Assembly: GCF_024169925.1 (NCBI RefSeq)
Contig: NZ_JALJXF010000001.1
Span: forward strand, 2,920,001 to 2,984,000
From: Methylorubrum extorquens
Lineage (GTDB): Bacteria; Pseudomonadota; Alphaproteobacteria; Rhizobiales; Beijerinckiaceae
Direction of reading: 5' to 3'
Length of the DNA stretch: 64,000 nucleotides
Notes under the pieces: generated by a model
Database searches by the model: none
Told to the model about the DNA's origin: nothing
Seen by the model: the letters and a program-made list of their open reading frames with translations, nothing else
Position numbers and translations under genes: made by a program
In this document: positions 8,295 to 17,465 of the stretch, in pieces
How positions within the stretch are numbered: position 1 is the first letter of the stretch
How the letters are laid out: each line of letters opens with the position of its first letter

Positions 8295-9611
8295 TCAATC
8301 GTAGAGGGCCAGGGCGCCGACGCCGACATGGCGAAGGCCTTGGCGGCGGGCCTCTTCCGGTGCGTAGACGTTGCGGAGATCGACAAGGACCGGGGCGCGC
8401 ATCAGGCTCTTCAGTCGGGCGAGATCCAGCGCCCGGAACGCGTTCCACTCGGTCACGATCACCAGCGCGTCCGCCCCTTCCGCGCAGGCATAGGCGTCCT
8501 CGGCGTAAGCGACGCCCTGCAGCAGAGACCGGGCCTGCTCCATCCCCTCCGGATCGTAGGCGACGATCTGCGCGCCCGCATCCTGCAACCCGGCGATGAT
8601 CGACAGCGAGGGCGCGTCGCGCATGTCGTCGGTGTTCGGCTTGAACGTCAGACCCAGGAGCGCCACCCGCTTGCCCCGGACGCTGCCGCCGCAGGCCGCG
8701 ATCACCTTGCGCGCCATCGCCCGCTTCCGCTGATCGTTGACCGCCACCACCGTTTCGACGATCCGAACCGGCGTGCCGTAATCTTGCGCCGTCTTCACCA
8801 GCGCCAGCGTGTCCTTCGGGAAGCACGAGCCGCCATAGCCCGGCCCGGCATGCAGGAACTTGGAGCCGATGCGGTTGTCGAGGCCGATGCCGCGGGCGAC
8901 CTCCTGCACGTTGGCGCCGACCTGCTCGCACAGATCCGCGATCTCGTTGATGAAGGTGATCTTCGTGGCCAGGAACGCGTTGGCGGCGTACTTGGTCAGC
9001 TCGGCCGTCCGCCGCCCGGTGAGCAGGATCGGCGCGGCGTTGAGGTAGAGCGGGCGGTAGACCTCCTGCATCACGGCGGCCACTCGGTTGTCCTCGGCGC
9101 CGATGACGATGCGGTCGGGCCGCTTGAAGTCGTCGATCGCCGCGCCCTCGCGCAGGAATTCGGGGTTGGAGGCCACGCCGACGTCGAGGTCGGGCCGGGC
9201 CTCGCGAATGATGCGCTCGACCTCGTCGCCGGTGCCGACGGGGACGGTCGATTTGGTGACGACCACGGCGTAGCCGGTCAGCGCCTCGGCGATCTCGCGG
9301 GCCGCGGCGGTGACGTAGGAGAGGTCGGCAAAGCCGTCGCCGCGGCGGGACGGGGTGCCGACCGCGATGAACACGGCCTGGGCGCTCGCCACGGCGGGTC
9401 TGAGGTCGGTGGAGAAGGTGAGGCGTTTGGCGCGGACGTTCTCGGCGACGAGGGTGTCGAGGCCGGGCTCGTAGATCGGCATGCGGCCCTCGTTGAGGGC
9501 GGCGATCTTGCCGGGATCCTTGTCGATGCAGACGACCTCGTGGCCGAAATCGGCGAGGCAGGCGCCCGACACGAGGCCGACATAGCCCGAGCCAATCATC
9601 GCGATGCGCAT
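8295..9611 (-). CDS. ugd: UDP-glucose 6-dehydrogenase
   Basis: A 438-residue enzyme that oxidises UDP-glucose twice with NAD to UDP-glucuronate, a precursor for exopolysaccharide and lipopolysaccharide sugars. The N-terminal Rossmann motif is MIGSGYVGLVSG. The middle holds GPGYGGSCFPKDTLAL with the catalytic cysteine near residue 260. The C-terminal domain contains LGLTFKPNTDDMRDAPS. Length and motif order match the UDP-glucose/GDP-mannose dehydrogenase family, with the UDP-glucose branch the best fit. A sugar-nucleotide epimerase gene lies 232 bases upstream on the same strand, and the two could act in sequence. Confidence 0.92.
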   Translation of the reverse strand: MRIAMIGSGYVGLVSGACLADFGHEVVCIDKDPGKIAALNEGRMPIYEPGLDTLVAENVRAKRLTFSTDLRPAVASAQAVFIAVGTPSRRGDGFADLSYVTAAAREIAEALTGYAVVVTKSTVPVGTGDEVERIIREARPDLDVGVASNPEFLREGAAIDDFKRPDRIVIGAEDNRVAAVMQEVYRPLYLNAAPILLTGRRTAELTKYAANAFLATKITFINEIADLCEQVGANVQEVARGIGLDNRIGSKFLHAGPGYGGSCFPKDTLALVKTAQDYGTPVRIVETVVAVNDQRKRAMARKVIAACGGSVRGKRVALLGLTFKPNTDDMRDAPSLSIIAGLQDAGAQIVAYDPEGMEQARSLLQGVAYAEDAYACAEGADALVIVTEWNAFRALDLARLKSLMRAPVLVDLRNVYAPEEARRQGLRHVGVGALALYD

Positions 9612-9843
9612 CGGTGGTCCGTCTCCCTGAAGCGGCGGATCCTGATCCTCGAGAACTGTCGAGGAGACCGCCCGTCACGAGGGTCGGCATATTTTCCGGT
9701 GCGGGCAATTCGCTCAGCGTGGCCGGTGTGGGCGCATCCGGGGAAGGTAAGAGCCCGAAAGGCTGTGATCCGTTTTCGGGAACAAGGGCGGAGCGATGCG
9801 CCATCCAGTGCCTCGTCCCCGCAGGCGCCGGCCCGCAAGGGCT

Positions 9844-10857
9844 CTATGGGTCCCCGTAATAGTCGAGATACCACCTCACGAAGGCGGGGATGCCGGTCTC
9901 CAGCGGCGTCTCGGGCAAGCGGCCGACGAGGTCGCGCAGCAAGTCGGGGCTCGCATGGGTGCGGATCACGTCGCCGGGCGGCAGCGGCTTCAGCACGCGC
10001 TCGGCTTTGCGCCCGAGGGCCGTCTCCAGGGCGCCGATCATGGCATCGAGCCGGACCGGACGGCCGCCGCCGATATTGACCAGACGATAGGGCGCGACCG
10101 TGCTCAGGGTGTCGGCGGCCGAGACCGGGCCACCCGCGGACGGCATCGGCGGCGGGCACTCCGCCAGCGCGACGATCGCGTCGATGAGATCGTCGATGAA
10201 GGTGAAATCGCGCTCCGCCGCCCCCTCGCCGAACACCTCGATCGGCTCGCCCGCCAGGATCTTCCGGGTGAACAGGAACAGGGCCATGTCCGGCCGCCCC
10301 CACGGTCCGTAGACCGTAAAGAAGCGGAACGCGGTCGTCGGCACACTGAACAGGTGGGCGTAGGAATGCGCCATCGCCTCGTTGGCGAGTTTCGAGGCGG
10401 CATAGAGGGTGAGCGGCGAGACCGCACGGTCGGTCTCGCGGAACGGGACGCTCGCATTGCCGCCATAGGCCGAACTGGTCGAGGCGACGAGCAGGTGCTT
10501 GACGGGGTGCGCGCGCACCGCCTCCAGCAGGTTGGCGAAGCCGACGAGGTTCGCCTCGACATAGGCGCCGGGGTCGATGAGGCTGTAGCGAACGCCCGCC
10601 TGTGCCGCGAGATGGAAGACGAGGTTCGGCTTGACCCGCGCCATCACGTCGAGGAGCGCGCCGGGCGTCTCGAGCCGCGCCTCGACCGCCTCGAAGCCGG
10701 GATATCGGGCGAGATCCGCGTGCCGGGCTCGCTTCAGACCGACATCGTAATAGGGCGAGAGGCCGTCGAACCCCGTCACGCCGAAGCCCGCCGCCAGCAA
10801 GCGGCGGCTCAGCGCGTGGCCGATGAAGCCGGCCGAGCCCGTGACGAGAGCATGCAT
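9844..10857 (-). CDS. NAD-dependent sugar-nucleotide epimerase, UDP-glucuronate 4-epimerase-like
   Basis: A 337-residue extended short-chain dehydrogenase. The cofactor motif is GSAGFIG near the N-terminus, and the catalytic pair is Y-x-x-x-K in TLYAASKLANE. The segment LSPYYDVGLKRAR resembles the NDYYDVxLK element of UDP-glucuronate 4-epimerases, and adjacency to ugd supports that substrate. The start is the ATG at 10857 (MHALVTG), directly before the Rossmann strand; a longer frame to 10938 adds 27 residues without family resemblance. The product would be UDP-galacturonate, by inference. Confidence 0.85.
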   Translation of the reverse strand: MHALVTGSAGFIGHALSRRLLAAGFGVTGFDGLSPYYDVGLKRARHADLARYPGFEAVEARLETPGALLDVMARVKPNLVFHLAAQAGVRYSLIDPGAYVEANLVGFANLLEAVRAHPVKHLLVASTSSAYGGNASVPFRETDRAVSPLTLYAASKLANEAMAHSYAHLFSVPTTAFRFFTVYGPWGRPDMALFLFTRKILAGEPIEVFGEGAAERDFTFIDDLIDAIVALAECPPPMPSAGGPVSAADTLSTVAPYRLVNIGGGRPVRLDAMIGALETALGRKAERVLKPLPPGDVIRTHASPDLLRDLVGRLPETPLETGIPAFVRWYLDYYGDP

Positions 10858-11388
10858 GCGGGGCCCGGTGCGCCGTCTTCCAAAGGATTCGTGCCTTTCA
10901 CTCAATGCCCGCTGCGCCGCCGTGCCAAGAGGAGACACGATCGGTGACGGGGATTTTCATGAGGCACTCCGCAGCGGGATAGCTTCCGCCCGTCCGCGTC
11001 GCAAGGAACGCGATGACCCGTCGTGCGGTGGGTCGCCGGCGGGGTTGGGAACGTTGTGTCTCAACGTTGATTATCGTTTTCACAGGGTTTTTCAGGCAAG
11101 TGGCCGCCTGCCTTTCACCCGGTGAACAGGGTAACCCTGCTTCCAGCGCGCAGCTGTCGCGCCGGCTTAGGGGTTGTTTATCGGGAAATCAGGTATACTT
11201 ACGCCAGACTATCAGCCGACCTTCGTCTTGCGCCCGCTCGCGACGTCGGTCCCGCACTCCGCCGGGACTGACCGTCGTCGTACGGATCATGTGAGACGCA
11301 TGGGCCGGCCGAAACATCCGTCCAGGCCCAGGGCGCTGTGCCGCCCCTCGCTTGGGTCCAGCGAGTTCGAACACCGAGTGTCCGCACG
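10858..11388. other. Divergent intergenic region
   Basis: Roughly 530 bases between the epimerase gene (minus) and the GcrA-like gene (plus). No frame with domain content was found. It should carry promoters for both genes; the stretch around 11050-11090 is AT-richer. Confidence 0.4.
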
Positions 11389-11622
11389 ATGAACCAGCTT
11401 TTCCGCCTGCCGCAAGTCGGTGAGGCCGATGCGATTGCCGAACCCTCCGCCGATCTTCGTGTCCCCTTCGCGCAATCCGGTACCTTCGTCTGCAAGTTCA
11501 TCATCGGTGAGCCGAGTGACCAGGCCGTGTGCTGCGGGGCTCCGGTCGCCGATGGTAAGAGCTGGTGCGCCTATCACCGCCGCATCGTGTTCGAGCCGGC
11601 TCGCCCCGGCCGCGCTCGCTGA
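11389..11622 (+). CDS. Short GcrA-like protein (C-terminal motif only)
   Basis: A 77-residue protein. Residues 34-70 hold CKFIIGEP, CCGAPV and WCAYHRRIVFEPA, which follow the pattern at the C-terminus of GcrA cell-cycle regulators (C-x-[FW]-x-I-G-[DE]-P ... CGAP ... YC..H). In GcrA an N-terminal helix-turn-helix binds methylated GANTC sites and the C-terminal part contacts sigma-70. Here the DNA-binding half is absent, so the protein might touch RNA polymerase without binding DNA itself. Start is the ATG at 11389. Confidence 0.65.
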   Translation: MNQLFRLPQVGEADAIAEPSADLRVPFAQSGTFVCKFIIGEPSDQAVCCGAPVADGKSWCAYHRRIVFEPARPGRAR

Positions 11623-11682
11623 AGCGCGCCTCACGTCTTCAAGACCAAGGCTCCGCCTCGTCGAAGGGTGGGGCCGACCACC

Positions 11683-12315
11683 TTATTCCTCACCGAATTG
11701 GTCGAACGGAGATGGGTGGTTGATCACGAAGCCGGTCGGCACGCCCGGTCCGCGCCAGCGCATGACGAGGTGGCCGTCTCCCCGCATCCCGACGGTCCGG
11801 TAAGCCGGTCCGCCCTCTGGAGGCAGACCGAGATCGCGCGGTCTGCTCCCGGCGGCCCCGAAGCGGCGCTGTTCGTAATAGACATAGGCCGGGGCGTCGG
11901 GCGCGATGGACCCGTAGACCGGACTCGGGCGGCGTCCCGTGACCCTCGTCGTCCGCGGTGGCGGCGTCATGCGGGCCACGATACGCCTGCTCGGTGGACG
12001 CTCCGCTTTCCGCGACACCTCCACTGCTACCTGTCGTATCGGCCTGGCGCGGCTCGTGGCTGTCCGGATCCGTTCCCGCCGGATCTTGGCCGTGCGTCGC
12101 ATTGGGCGCGCCTCGGGGCGGGCCGAGACCCTGGGCTCGTCGATTTTCGCAGGGGTCGCGGCCGGTTTCGCCGCGGCGTTCATCGCCGGCGTATCCACCT
12201 TGGCCGGTGGATCGGTCCATTGACCGGCAGGCTTGTCCTGGGCGCCCGAGGGGGATGCCGTCAGCATCGTGCCGAGCACGAGGAGAAGGGTCGGAAAGCG
12301 GATGCCGCGCGACAT
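11683..12315 (-). CDS. Exported basic, proline-rich hypothetical protein
   Basis: A 210-residue protein with a clear signal peptide: MSRGIRFPTLLLVLGTMLTA followed by a likely AxA-type cleavage near SPSGAQ. The mature part is rich in Arg, Pro and Ala from residue 30 to 130, then has a more ordered tail with YVYYEQRRFG, GLPPEGGPAYRTVGMRGDG and VINHPSPFDQFGEE. No family is recognised. The basic middle could bind acidic envelope polymers, which is speculation. It converges with the GcrA-like gene. Confidence 0.65.
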   Translation of the reverse strand: MSRGIRFPTLLLVLGTMLTASPSGAQDKPAGQWTDPPAKVDTPAMNAAAKPAATPAKIDEPRVSARPEARPMRRTAKIRRERIRTATSRARPIRQVAVEVSRKAERPPSRRIVARMTPPPRTTRVTGRRPSPVYGSIAPDAPAYVYYEQRRFGAAGSRPRDLGLPPEGGPAYRTVGMRGDGHLVMRWRGPGVPTGFVINHPSPFDQFGEE

Positions 12316-12592
12316 GGAAAATCCTCTCGGGGTCGGAGAAGGACAACGCCGGCCTTAGGCTTTCACGCCGGTTGCACAGGCACCCGCCGCGGAAGCGTTC
12401 GTAAGAATAGGGGCACCCCTGCGCGGCGTCCATAGATCCATGTATCAAACCGCGCAGCGCATTCGCCTCTTTCGCCCCCCTGATCGTCGGCAAGCCGGTT
12501 TCTCCTCGCCGTCTCAACCTCTAATTCTGCCGCTCGATGCAGCCGGAGCGGTAACGGGTCCGGTCTCACCTTCGAAGATCTCGGGAGTCGGC

Positions 12593-13969
12593 ATGGCAGC
12601 GGATGGCACGGCGGCGCGGCGCCTCTGGATACGCGATCCCCTGGCGATTCTGGCGGAGGGAGCCGGCGGGGGCGTGGTCGTCGAGGGCAGCCGCATCGCC
12701 GAACGGGTTCCGGCCGGCGGGCAGCCCTCCGCGCCGGTGGACGAGACGTTCGAGGCCGGGCGGCACGTCGTCATCCCCGGCCTCGTCAACACGCATCACC
12801 ACTTCTTCCAGACGCTGACACGCGCCCATCCGGCGGCAATCAACAAGCCGCTGTTTCCCTGGCTTCAGGCGCTCTACGGCATCTGGGGACGGCTGACGCC
12901 GGAGGCGTTCCGGCTTGCCACGCGGCTCGCCTACACCGAGTTGCTGCTGTCCGGCTGCACCACGGCGGGCGACCATCACTACCTGTTCCCGCAAGGGCTG
13001 GAGAACGCCGTCGACATCCAGGTCGAGGAGGCGCGCCGCCTCGGCATCCGCGCCGTCGTCACCCGCGGCTCGATGAGCCTGTCGCAGGAAGAGGGCGGCC
13101 TTCCGCCCAAGGCGCTGGTGCAGGACGACGACACGATCCTCGCCGACAGCGAGCGGGTGCTGCGCCTGTTCCACGATCCCGCGCCCGGTGCGATGGTGCG
13201 GATCGGGCTCGCCCCCTGCTCACCCTTTGCCGTCACCAAGCGGCTGATGCGCGAGAGCGCCGTGCTGGCCGAGCGCTACGATTGCCCGCTCCACACTCAT
13301 CTCGGCGAGACCCGTGACGAGAACGCCTTCTGCCTGGAGGCGTTCGGGCAGCGACCGGTGGACTATCTTGAAGAGGTCGGCTGGATGACCTCGCGGGCCT
13401 GGCTCGCCCACGGCATCCATTTCAACGATGACGAGGTGAGGCGCCTCGGCGCGGCGGGCGTCGGCGTGTGCCATTGCCCGACCTCGAACATGGTGCTGGC
13501 CTCGGGCCAGTGCCGGACCTGCGAGTTGGAGGCGGCGGGCTCGCCCGTCGGCCTCGGCGTCGACGGCTCGGCCTCCAACGACAGTTCGAACCTGATGGAG
13601 GGCGTGCGCCACGCCCTGATGATCAACCGCCTGACCTACGGCGCCGAGGCGGTGACCCATCTCGATGCCTTGCGCTGGGCGACAGAGGGCTCGGCCCGCT
13701 GCCTCGGGCGCGACGACATCGGCCGGATCGAGCCCGGCCGGGAGGCGGATCTGGCCCTGTTCACCCTGGACGAACTGCGCTTCTCCGGCGCCCACGATCC
13801 GCTCGCGGCGCTCGTGCTGTGCGGCGCCCACCGGGCCGACCGGGTCATGGTCGCGGGCGCGTGGCGGGTGATCGACGGGCAGCCGCTCGGCCTCGAGACC
13901 GGACGCCTGCGCGAGGATCATTCGCGGCTCGCCCGGTCCCTGTTCGGCGACGATCAGCTTCCACGATAG
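12593..13969 (+). CDS. Amidohydrolase, 8-oxoguanine deaminase / guanine-deaminase-type
   Basis: A 458-residue metal-dependent amidohydrolase. Metal-binding motifs appear in order: NTHHHFFQTLTRAHP (H-x-H), THLGETRDE (His with the catalytic Glu), LAHGIHF, and VDGSASNDSSN with the catalytic Asp. CPTSNMVLASG is typical of the ATZ/TRZ group. Overall it best fits 8-oxoguanine deaminases of the PA0142 type, which hydrolyse 8-oxoguanine to uric acid; cytosine, guanine or s-triazine substrates remain possible. The ATG at 12593 is preferred because an upstream frame to 12440 lacks family sequence. A possible purine-catabolism remnant overlaps its 3' end on the other strand. Confidence 0.85.
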   Translation: MAADGTAARRLWIRDPLAILAEGAGGGVVVEGSRIAERVPAGGQPSAPVDETFEAGRHVVIPGLVNTHHHFFQTLTRAHPAAINKPLFPWLQALYGIWGRLTPEAFRLATRLAYTELLLSGCTTAGDHHYLFPQGLENAVDIQVEEARRLGIRAVVTRGSMSLSQEEGGLPPKALVQDDDTILADSERVLRLFHDPAPGAMVRIGLAPCSPFAVTKRLMRESAVLAERYDCPLHTHLGETRDENAFCLEAFGQRPVDYLEEVGWMTSRAWLAHGIHFNDDEVRRLGAAGVGVCHCPTSNMVLASGQCRTCELEAAGSPVGLGVDGSASNDSSNLMEGVRHALMINRLTYGAEAVTHLDALRWATEGSARCLGRDDIGRIEPGREADLALFTLDELRFSGAHDPLAALVLCGAHRADRVMVAGAWRVIDGQPLGLETGRLREDHSRLARSLFGDDQLPR

Positions 13970-14235
13970 GTCTGGTCGCGCCAAGGGCTGGCCACGAGGG
14001 GCACCACGTCGAGGAAAGCGGGCTTCGGCAGGGTGAGCCCGGCGTAAAAAATTCTCGCCGATGTCGGGGTGGAGGTCCTGCGTCGCGACCGGCTCCGATC
14101 CATTCCCAACGATCTCGACGGCTTCGGTCGTGACGCCCGCCGCCGGCCGGCGACCGTCAAGCACGACAGTCCGATCAAGCAGGTGCCATTCGGCCTCGTG
14201 CGTCCGGGTAGGGTATTTCGCCCACCGGCGAACTG
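13954..14235 (-). pseudogene. Frameshifted remnant resembling 5-hydroxyisourate hydrolase
   Basis: On the minus strand one frame encodes TVVLDGRRPAAGV and continues to HPDIGENF. At a run of six T (about 14047-14052) the reading continues in another frame as YAGLTLPKPAFLDVV, then PLVASPWRDQTYRGS and a stop at 13954. HIU hydrolases carry VLD..xGRPAAGV near the start, LP.PPFLD.VP in the middle, and end exactly in VPLLxSPxxYSTYRGS. The block between FLD.VP and VPL is missing here, so the copy seems to have a one-base insertion plus an internal deletion. Purine catabolism next door fits. The identification is by eye. Confidence 0.45.
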
Positions 14236-14609
14236 CAGGCGCAGATCGGGGCGATGGTCGGCTGAAAGGGGTGATCGCGGCCACCCTGGTGATTCTCAAC
14301 GGAATGCCGCTCGGGTAATCCCGTCAGCAACGCGCTCCGTGTCCGCCCACACATAATGGGAAAGGATCATGCCACATGCCAAGGGATCAGGCAGCCTTTC
14401 CATTTTTCTATTAAGTAACTGAAAAATATACATCATATTTTGCGTTGCGCTCTCGCTCGTTGGTCGAAGACTCCGCGGGGTTCTTCCAGTGCCCATATCG
14501 TGTGCATGTTGTGGCTATTTGTCGGACACGGCTGCACAAATTCTGTGAGCATCCTGCTTCTGTCGTGCTTAACTCCCTGACCGAAACACCTCGTTCGGGA
14601 GACAACAAA
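14236..14609. other. Intergenic region with AT-rich patch
   Basis: No gene is supported. Around 14395-14445 the sequence is strikingly AT-rich for this genome (AAGTAACTGAAAAATATACA). It may mark a promoter or transferred DNA ahead of the small exported protein. Confidence 0.4.
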
Positions 14610-14858
14610 ATGTCCGTACGCATCTTCTCCGCCGCACTCATCGCGCTCACTGTCTCGGCGGGTGGCGCCTTCGCTGGCGACCGGGGCCGGATGGCCGGGG
14701 CGCAGCAGCCGGAAACGACCGGCAGCGTGCCCCGCTCGGCCGAGGGGCTGAACCTGTTCGGCGTTCCGGATCGCGATCCCGGTTTGGTCGCGTCGCAGCG
14801 TCCGGCCCGCAGCACCTTCAACGCCAACACCGCCCGCGCGCGCCACTACGAGCGCTGA
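14610..14858 (+). CDS. Small exported hypothetical protein
   Basis: An 82-residue protein with a typical signal peptide (MSVRIFSAALIALTVSAGGA, cleavage after AFA) and a 60-residue hydrophilic mature part containing QQPETTGSVPRSAEG and ARARHYER. ETTGSV-like stretches are common in small exported proteins of rhizobia and relatives, but the function is unknown. The ATG at 14610 follows a GGGAGACAAC ribosome site. Confidence 0.65.
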   Translation: MSVRIFSAALIALTVSAGGAFAGDRGRMAGAQQPETTGSVPRSAEGLNLFGVPDRDPGLVASQRPARSTFNANTARARHYER

Positions 14859-15091
14859 GCGTCTGTTACGCGGCGTTGCTTCGGGAGGCCCGTCCGCTCC
14901 TGGCCGAGCGGCCGGGCGCAAGCTCGGTCTCGAAGCACGCGCGAGCCGTCGATCCCCGGCACCTTTAGACTGCGGGAGACGTCGCGGCGAGCTTCAAGGA
15001 CGCTGGTGCTGCGCCTCGATCGAGGGCCGTTGCGAGATAAGCCTGCTCCGCGCTCAGAGACGCGGCCTGCTTTCCGCCCGTCTAAGGATTA

Positions 15092-15610
15092 TCAATCGTC
15101 CTTGGAATCCGGGCGCGGCAGCACGCGGTAGTGCCGCCCGGCATAAAGCAGGCTGGCGCCGCCGCCGGTCCCGGTGAGCGCTTCGACTTCGCAGATCAGC
15201 ACGTCATGCGTGCCGACCTCGTGGCGATCGACGATCCGGCAATCAAAGGCGACGAGGGCATCCGGCAGCACCGGAGCCCCGGTTCGCAGCGTGCGCCAGA
15301 CCGTCCCATCGAAGCGCGCGCCCTGGCGCACCCGGCCGGCGAAATCGGCGGCGAGGCTCTCGTGGGCTGCCGTGAGCGTGTTGATGCACAACACGCCGTT
15401 GTGCCGGAAGGCGGGATAGGCGGACGAGCCGCGGTTGAGGCAGACCAGCAGTGTTGGCGGTCCGTCGCTGACGCTGCACACCGACGTCGCCGTGAGACCC
15501 ATCCGGCCGCCGGGCCCGTCCGTGGTCACCAGATGCACCGCGCTCGCGATCTGAGCCATCGCTTCGCGGTAGGCCGAGGCAGACACGGCTTCGGAGTTGG
15601 ATGAAGTCAT
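15092..15610 (-). CDS. Flavin reductase family protein (RutF/HpaC-like)
   Basis: A 172-residue FMN-binding split-barrel protein, the type that reduces flavin with NAD(P)H for a partner monooxygenase. Family features are [41 protein letters not shown], the flavin-contact region [12 protein letters not shown], and a C-terminal HYRVL. The ATG at 15610 (MTSSNSEAV) is chosen over a longer frame to 15736 because homologues begin near here. It diverges from the urease operon across 143 bases. No partner oxygenase is visible. Confidence 0.85.
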   Translation of the reverse strand: MTSSNSEAVSASAYREAMAQIASAVHLVTTDGPGGRMGLTATSVCSVSDGPPTLLVCLNRGSSAYPAFRHNGVLCINTLTAAHESLAADFAGRVRQGARFDGTVWRTLRTGAPVLPDALVAFDCRIVDRHEVGTHDVLICEVEALTGTGGGASLLYAGRHYRVLPRPDSKDD

Positions 15611-15753
15611 GACGGTCGCCTCTCGGGGCCGGATGAGGTCCCGATCGTTGAGCAGGACGTCGCAAGGCTCGGTTGAACGCCCTTGAAACGATGACGCGGT
15701 GGGCGTTCCGGCCGCTCCGGTCAAGAGGAAGAGCAACTCTCTGATAGCCGGAA

Positions 15754-16746
15754 ATGGTCGACGCTGCCTGCTCCCTGCGCGTTCGATGCCGAAGATCGGT
15801 GCGGGATGGAACCGGACCGGTGGTGCCCGCCACCTTGCGGACCGGGGCTCCGGTGGCCGATGAAGCCGGCACCCGCTTCGCCGGAGGCCGTCCGATCCCT
15901 GCCGAACCGCTCCGCCCCGCCCTGTCCCGCCAGCGCTCGCAGGGCGCGGTGGATCTGCGCGTCGCCCCGGCCGGAACGGCCGCGGACGCGCCGACGCGGA
16001 TCGTCGATCTCGCCGAGAGCGGCCCCTTGCGCCTGCGCTGTCCCCGCCAGGGCGCCGAGCGGATGCTGGAGGGGGTGCTGGTCAACACCGGCGGCGGCGT
16101 TGCCTGCGGCGATGTGTTCGCGGTGTCGGTGACGGTCGAACCGGGCGCGGCCTGCGTGCTGACCACGACCGCAGCGGAGAAGATCTACCGCTCGGACGGC
16201 CCCTGTGCCGAGATCGTCAACCGGGTCAGCGTCGGCGCGGGCGGGCGGCTCGATTGGCTGCCGCAGGAGACGATCCTGTTCCACCGTGCCCGGCTGGTGC
16301 GCCGCTTCGAGGCGGATCTTGCACCCGACGCGTCGCTGCTTGTCGCCGAGATCGCTGTACTTGGCCGTGCCGCCCGTGGCGAGACCCTGGGAGAGGCCCT
16401 GTTCGAGGATCGCTGGCGCATCCGCCGCGACGGCCGCCTCGTCTACGCCGACAGCCTGCGCCTCGACGGAGCGGTCACGGCTCTCATGGGCCGCCGGGCG
16501 ATCGGCGGCGGGGCCCGCGCACTGGCGACGATCCTCGACCTGTCGCCGCGTGCGGAGGGCCGGCTCGACGAGGCCCGCGCCCTCCTCGACGCCCTGCCGG
16601 CGCAGGTCGAGGCCGGGGCGAGCGCCTGGAACGGCCATCTCGCCGTGCGGATGCTGGCCCCCACCGTCGCACCCTTGCGCGACGGCGCCGCCCGCTTCCT
16701 CGCCGCATGGCGCGGGCAGCCGATGCCGCGCGTGTGGCAGACCTGA
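15754..16746 (+). CDS. ureD: Urease accessory protein UreD
   Basis: A 330-residue urease maturation protein. UreD binds apo-urease and recruits UreF and UreG for nickel insertion. Family segments include [36 protein letters not shown] and GRAARGE. The first 45 residues are variable and the true start could be further in; the ATG at 15754 is the first available. It opens the operon ureD-ureAB-HD-ureC-ureE-ureF-ureG. Its stop codon lies within a short 18-base tandem repeat before ureAB. Confidence 0.92.
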   Translation: MVDAACSLRVRCRRSVRDGTGPVVPATLRTGAPVADEAGTRFAGGRPIPAEPLRPALSRQRSQGAVDLRVAPAGTAADAPTRIVDLAESGPLRLRCPRQGAERMLEGVLVNTGGGVACGDVFAVSVTVEPGAACVLTTTAAEKIYRSDGPCAEIVNRVSVGAGGRLDWLPQETILFHRARLVRRFEADLAPDASLLVAEIAVLGRAARGETLGEALFEDRWRIRRDGRLVYADSLRLDGAVTALMGRRAIGGGARALATILDLSPRAEGRLDEARALLDALPAQVEAGASAWNGHLAVRMLAPTVAPLRDGAARFLAAWRGQPMPRVWQT

Positions 16747-16777
16747 CCAGCTTGACCTTCCTGACCAGCTTGACCTC
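16742..16777 (+). repeat. 18-bp direct repeat, two units
   Basis: CCTGACCAGCTTGACCTT occurs twice back to back, with a single mismatch in the last base of the second unit. The first unit contains the ureD stop codon, so copy number changes would alter only the ureD-ureAB spacer. Confidence 0.75.
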
Positions 16778-16844
16778 AGGCCGAGCATGATCCTTGCTCG
16801 GCGGACCTTCAGGCCCGGCCGACTCTCAACCCAGGACGCACGCC

Positions 16845-17465
16845 TTGCTCCTCACGCCCCGCGAGAAAGACAAGCTCCTCGTCGCCATGGCCGCCCAGGT
16901 CGCCCGCAACCGGCTGGCGCGGGGGGTGAAACTCAACCATCCGGAGGCGATCGCCCTCATCACCGACTTCGTGGTGGAGGGCGCCCGCGACGGGCGCTCC
17001 GTCGCCGAGCTGATGCAGGCCGGCGCCCGCGTCCTCGATGCCTCCCAGGTGATGGAGGGGGTGCCGGAGATGATCCACGACATCCAGGTCGAGGCGACCT
17101 TCCCAGACGGTACCAAGCTCGTGACCGTCCACCACCCGATCCGCGGCGCACCCTCGGCGGACGTGCCGGGCACGGTGACGACGCTTCCCGGCGAGATCGT
17201 CTTCAACGCAGGCGCGCCGCGCACGGTGATCGAGGTCGCCAATACCGGGGACCGCCCGATCCAGGTCGGTTCGCACTACCATTTCTTCGAGGCCAATCCC
17301 GGTCTCGTGTTCGACCGCGACAAGGCCCGCGGCCAGCGCCTCGACATCGCCCCGGGCACGGCGGTGCGCTTCGAGCCGGGCTCGACCCGCGAGGTGGCGC
17401 TGGTGCCGCTCTCGGGCGACCGGAAGGTCTACGGCTTCCGCGGCGACGTGATGGGGCCGCTGTGA
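16845..17465 (+). CDS. ureAB: Fused urease gamma/beta subunit
   Basis: A 206-residue fusion of the two small structural subunits of urease. Residues 1-100 are gamma ([19 protein letters not shown] through [19 protein letters not shown]). The rest is beta ([20 protein letters not shown], then [13 protein letters not shown]). The TTG at 16845 is chosen because it gives the family start [10 protein letters not shown] and follows AGGA; a TTG at 16794 would add 17 unrelated residues. The last base pair of codons overlaps the next gene in GTGA, indicating translational coupling. Confidence 0.9.
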   Translation: MLLTPREKDKLLVAMAAQVARNRLARGVKLNHPEAIALITDFVVEGARDGRSVAELMQAGARVLDASQVMEGVPEMIHDIQVEATFPDGTKLVTVHHPIRGAPSADVPGTVTTLPGEIVFNAGAPRTVIEVANTGDRPIQVGSHYHFFEANPGLVFDRDKARGQRLDIAPGTAVRFEPGSTREVALVPLSGDRKVYGFRGDVMGPL

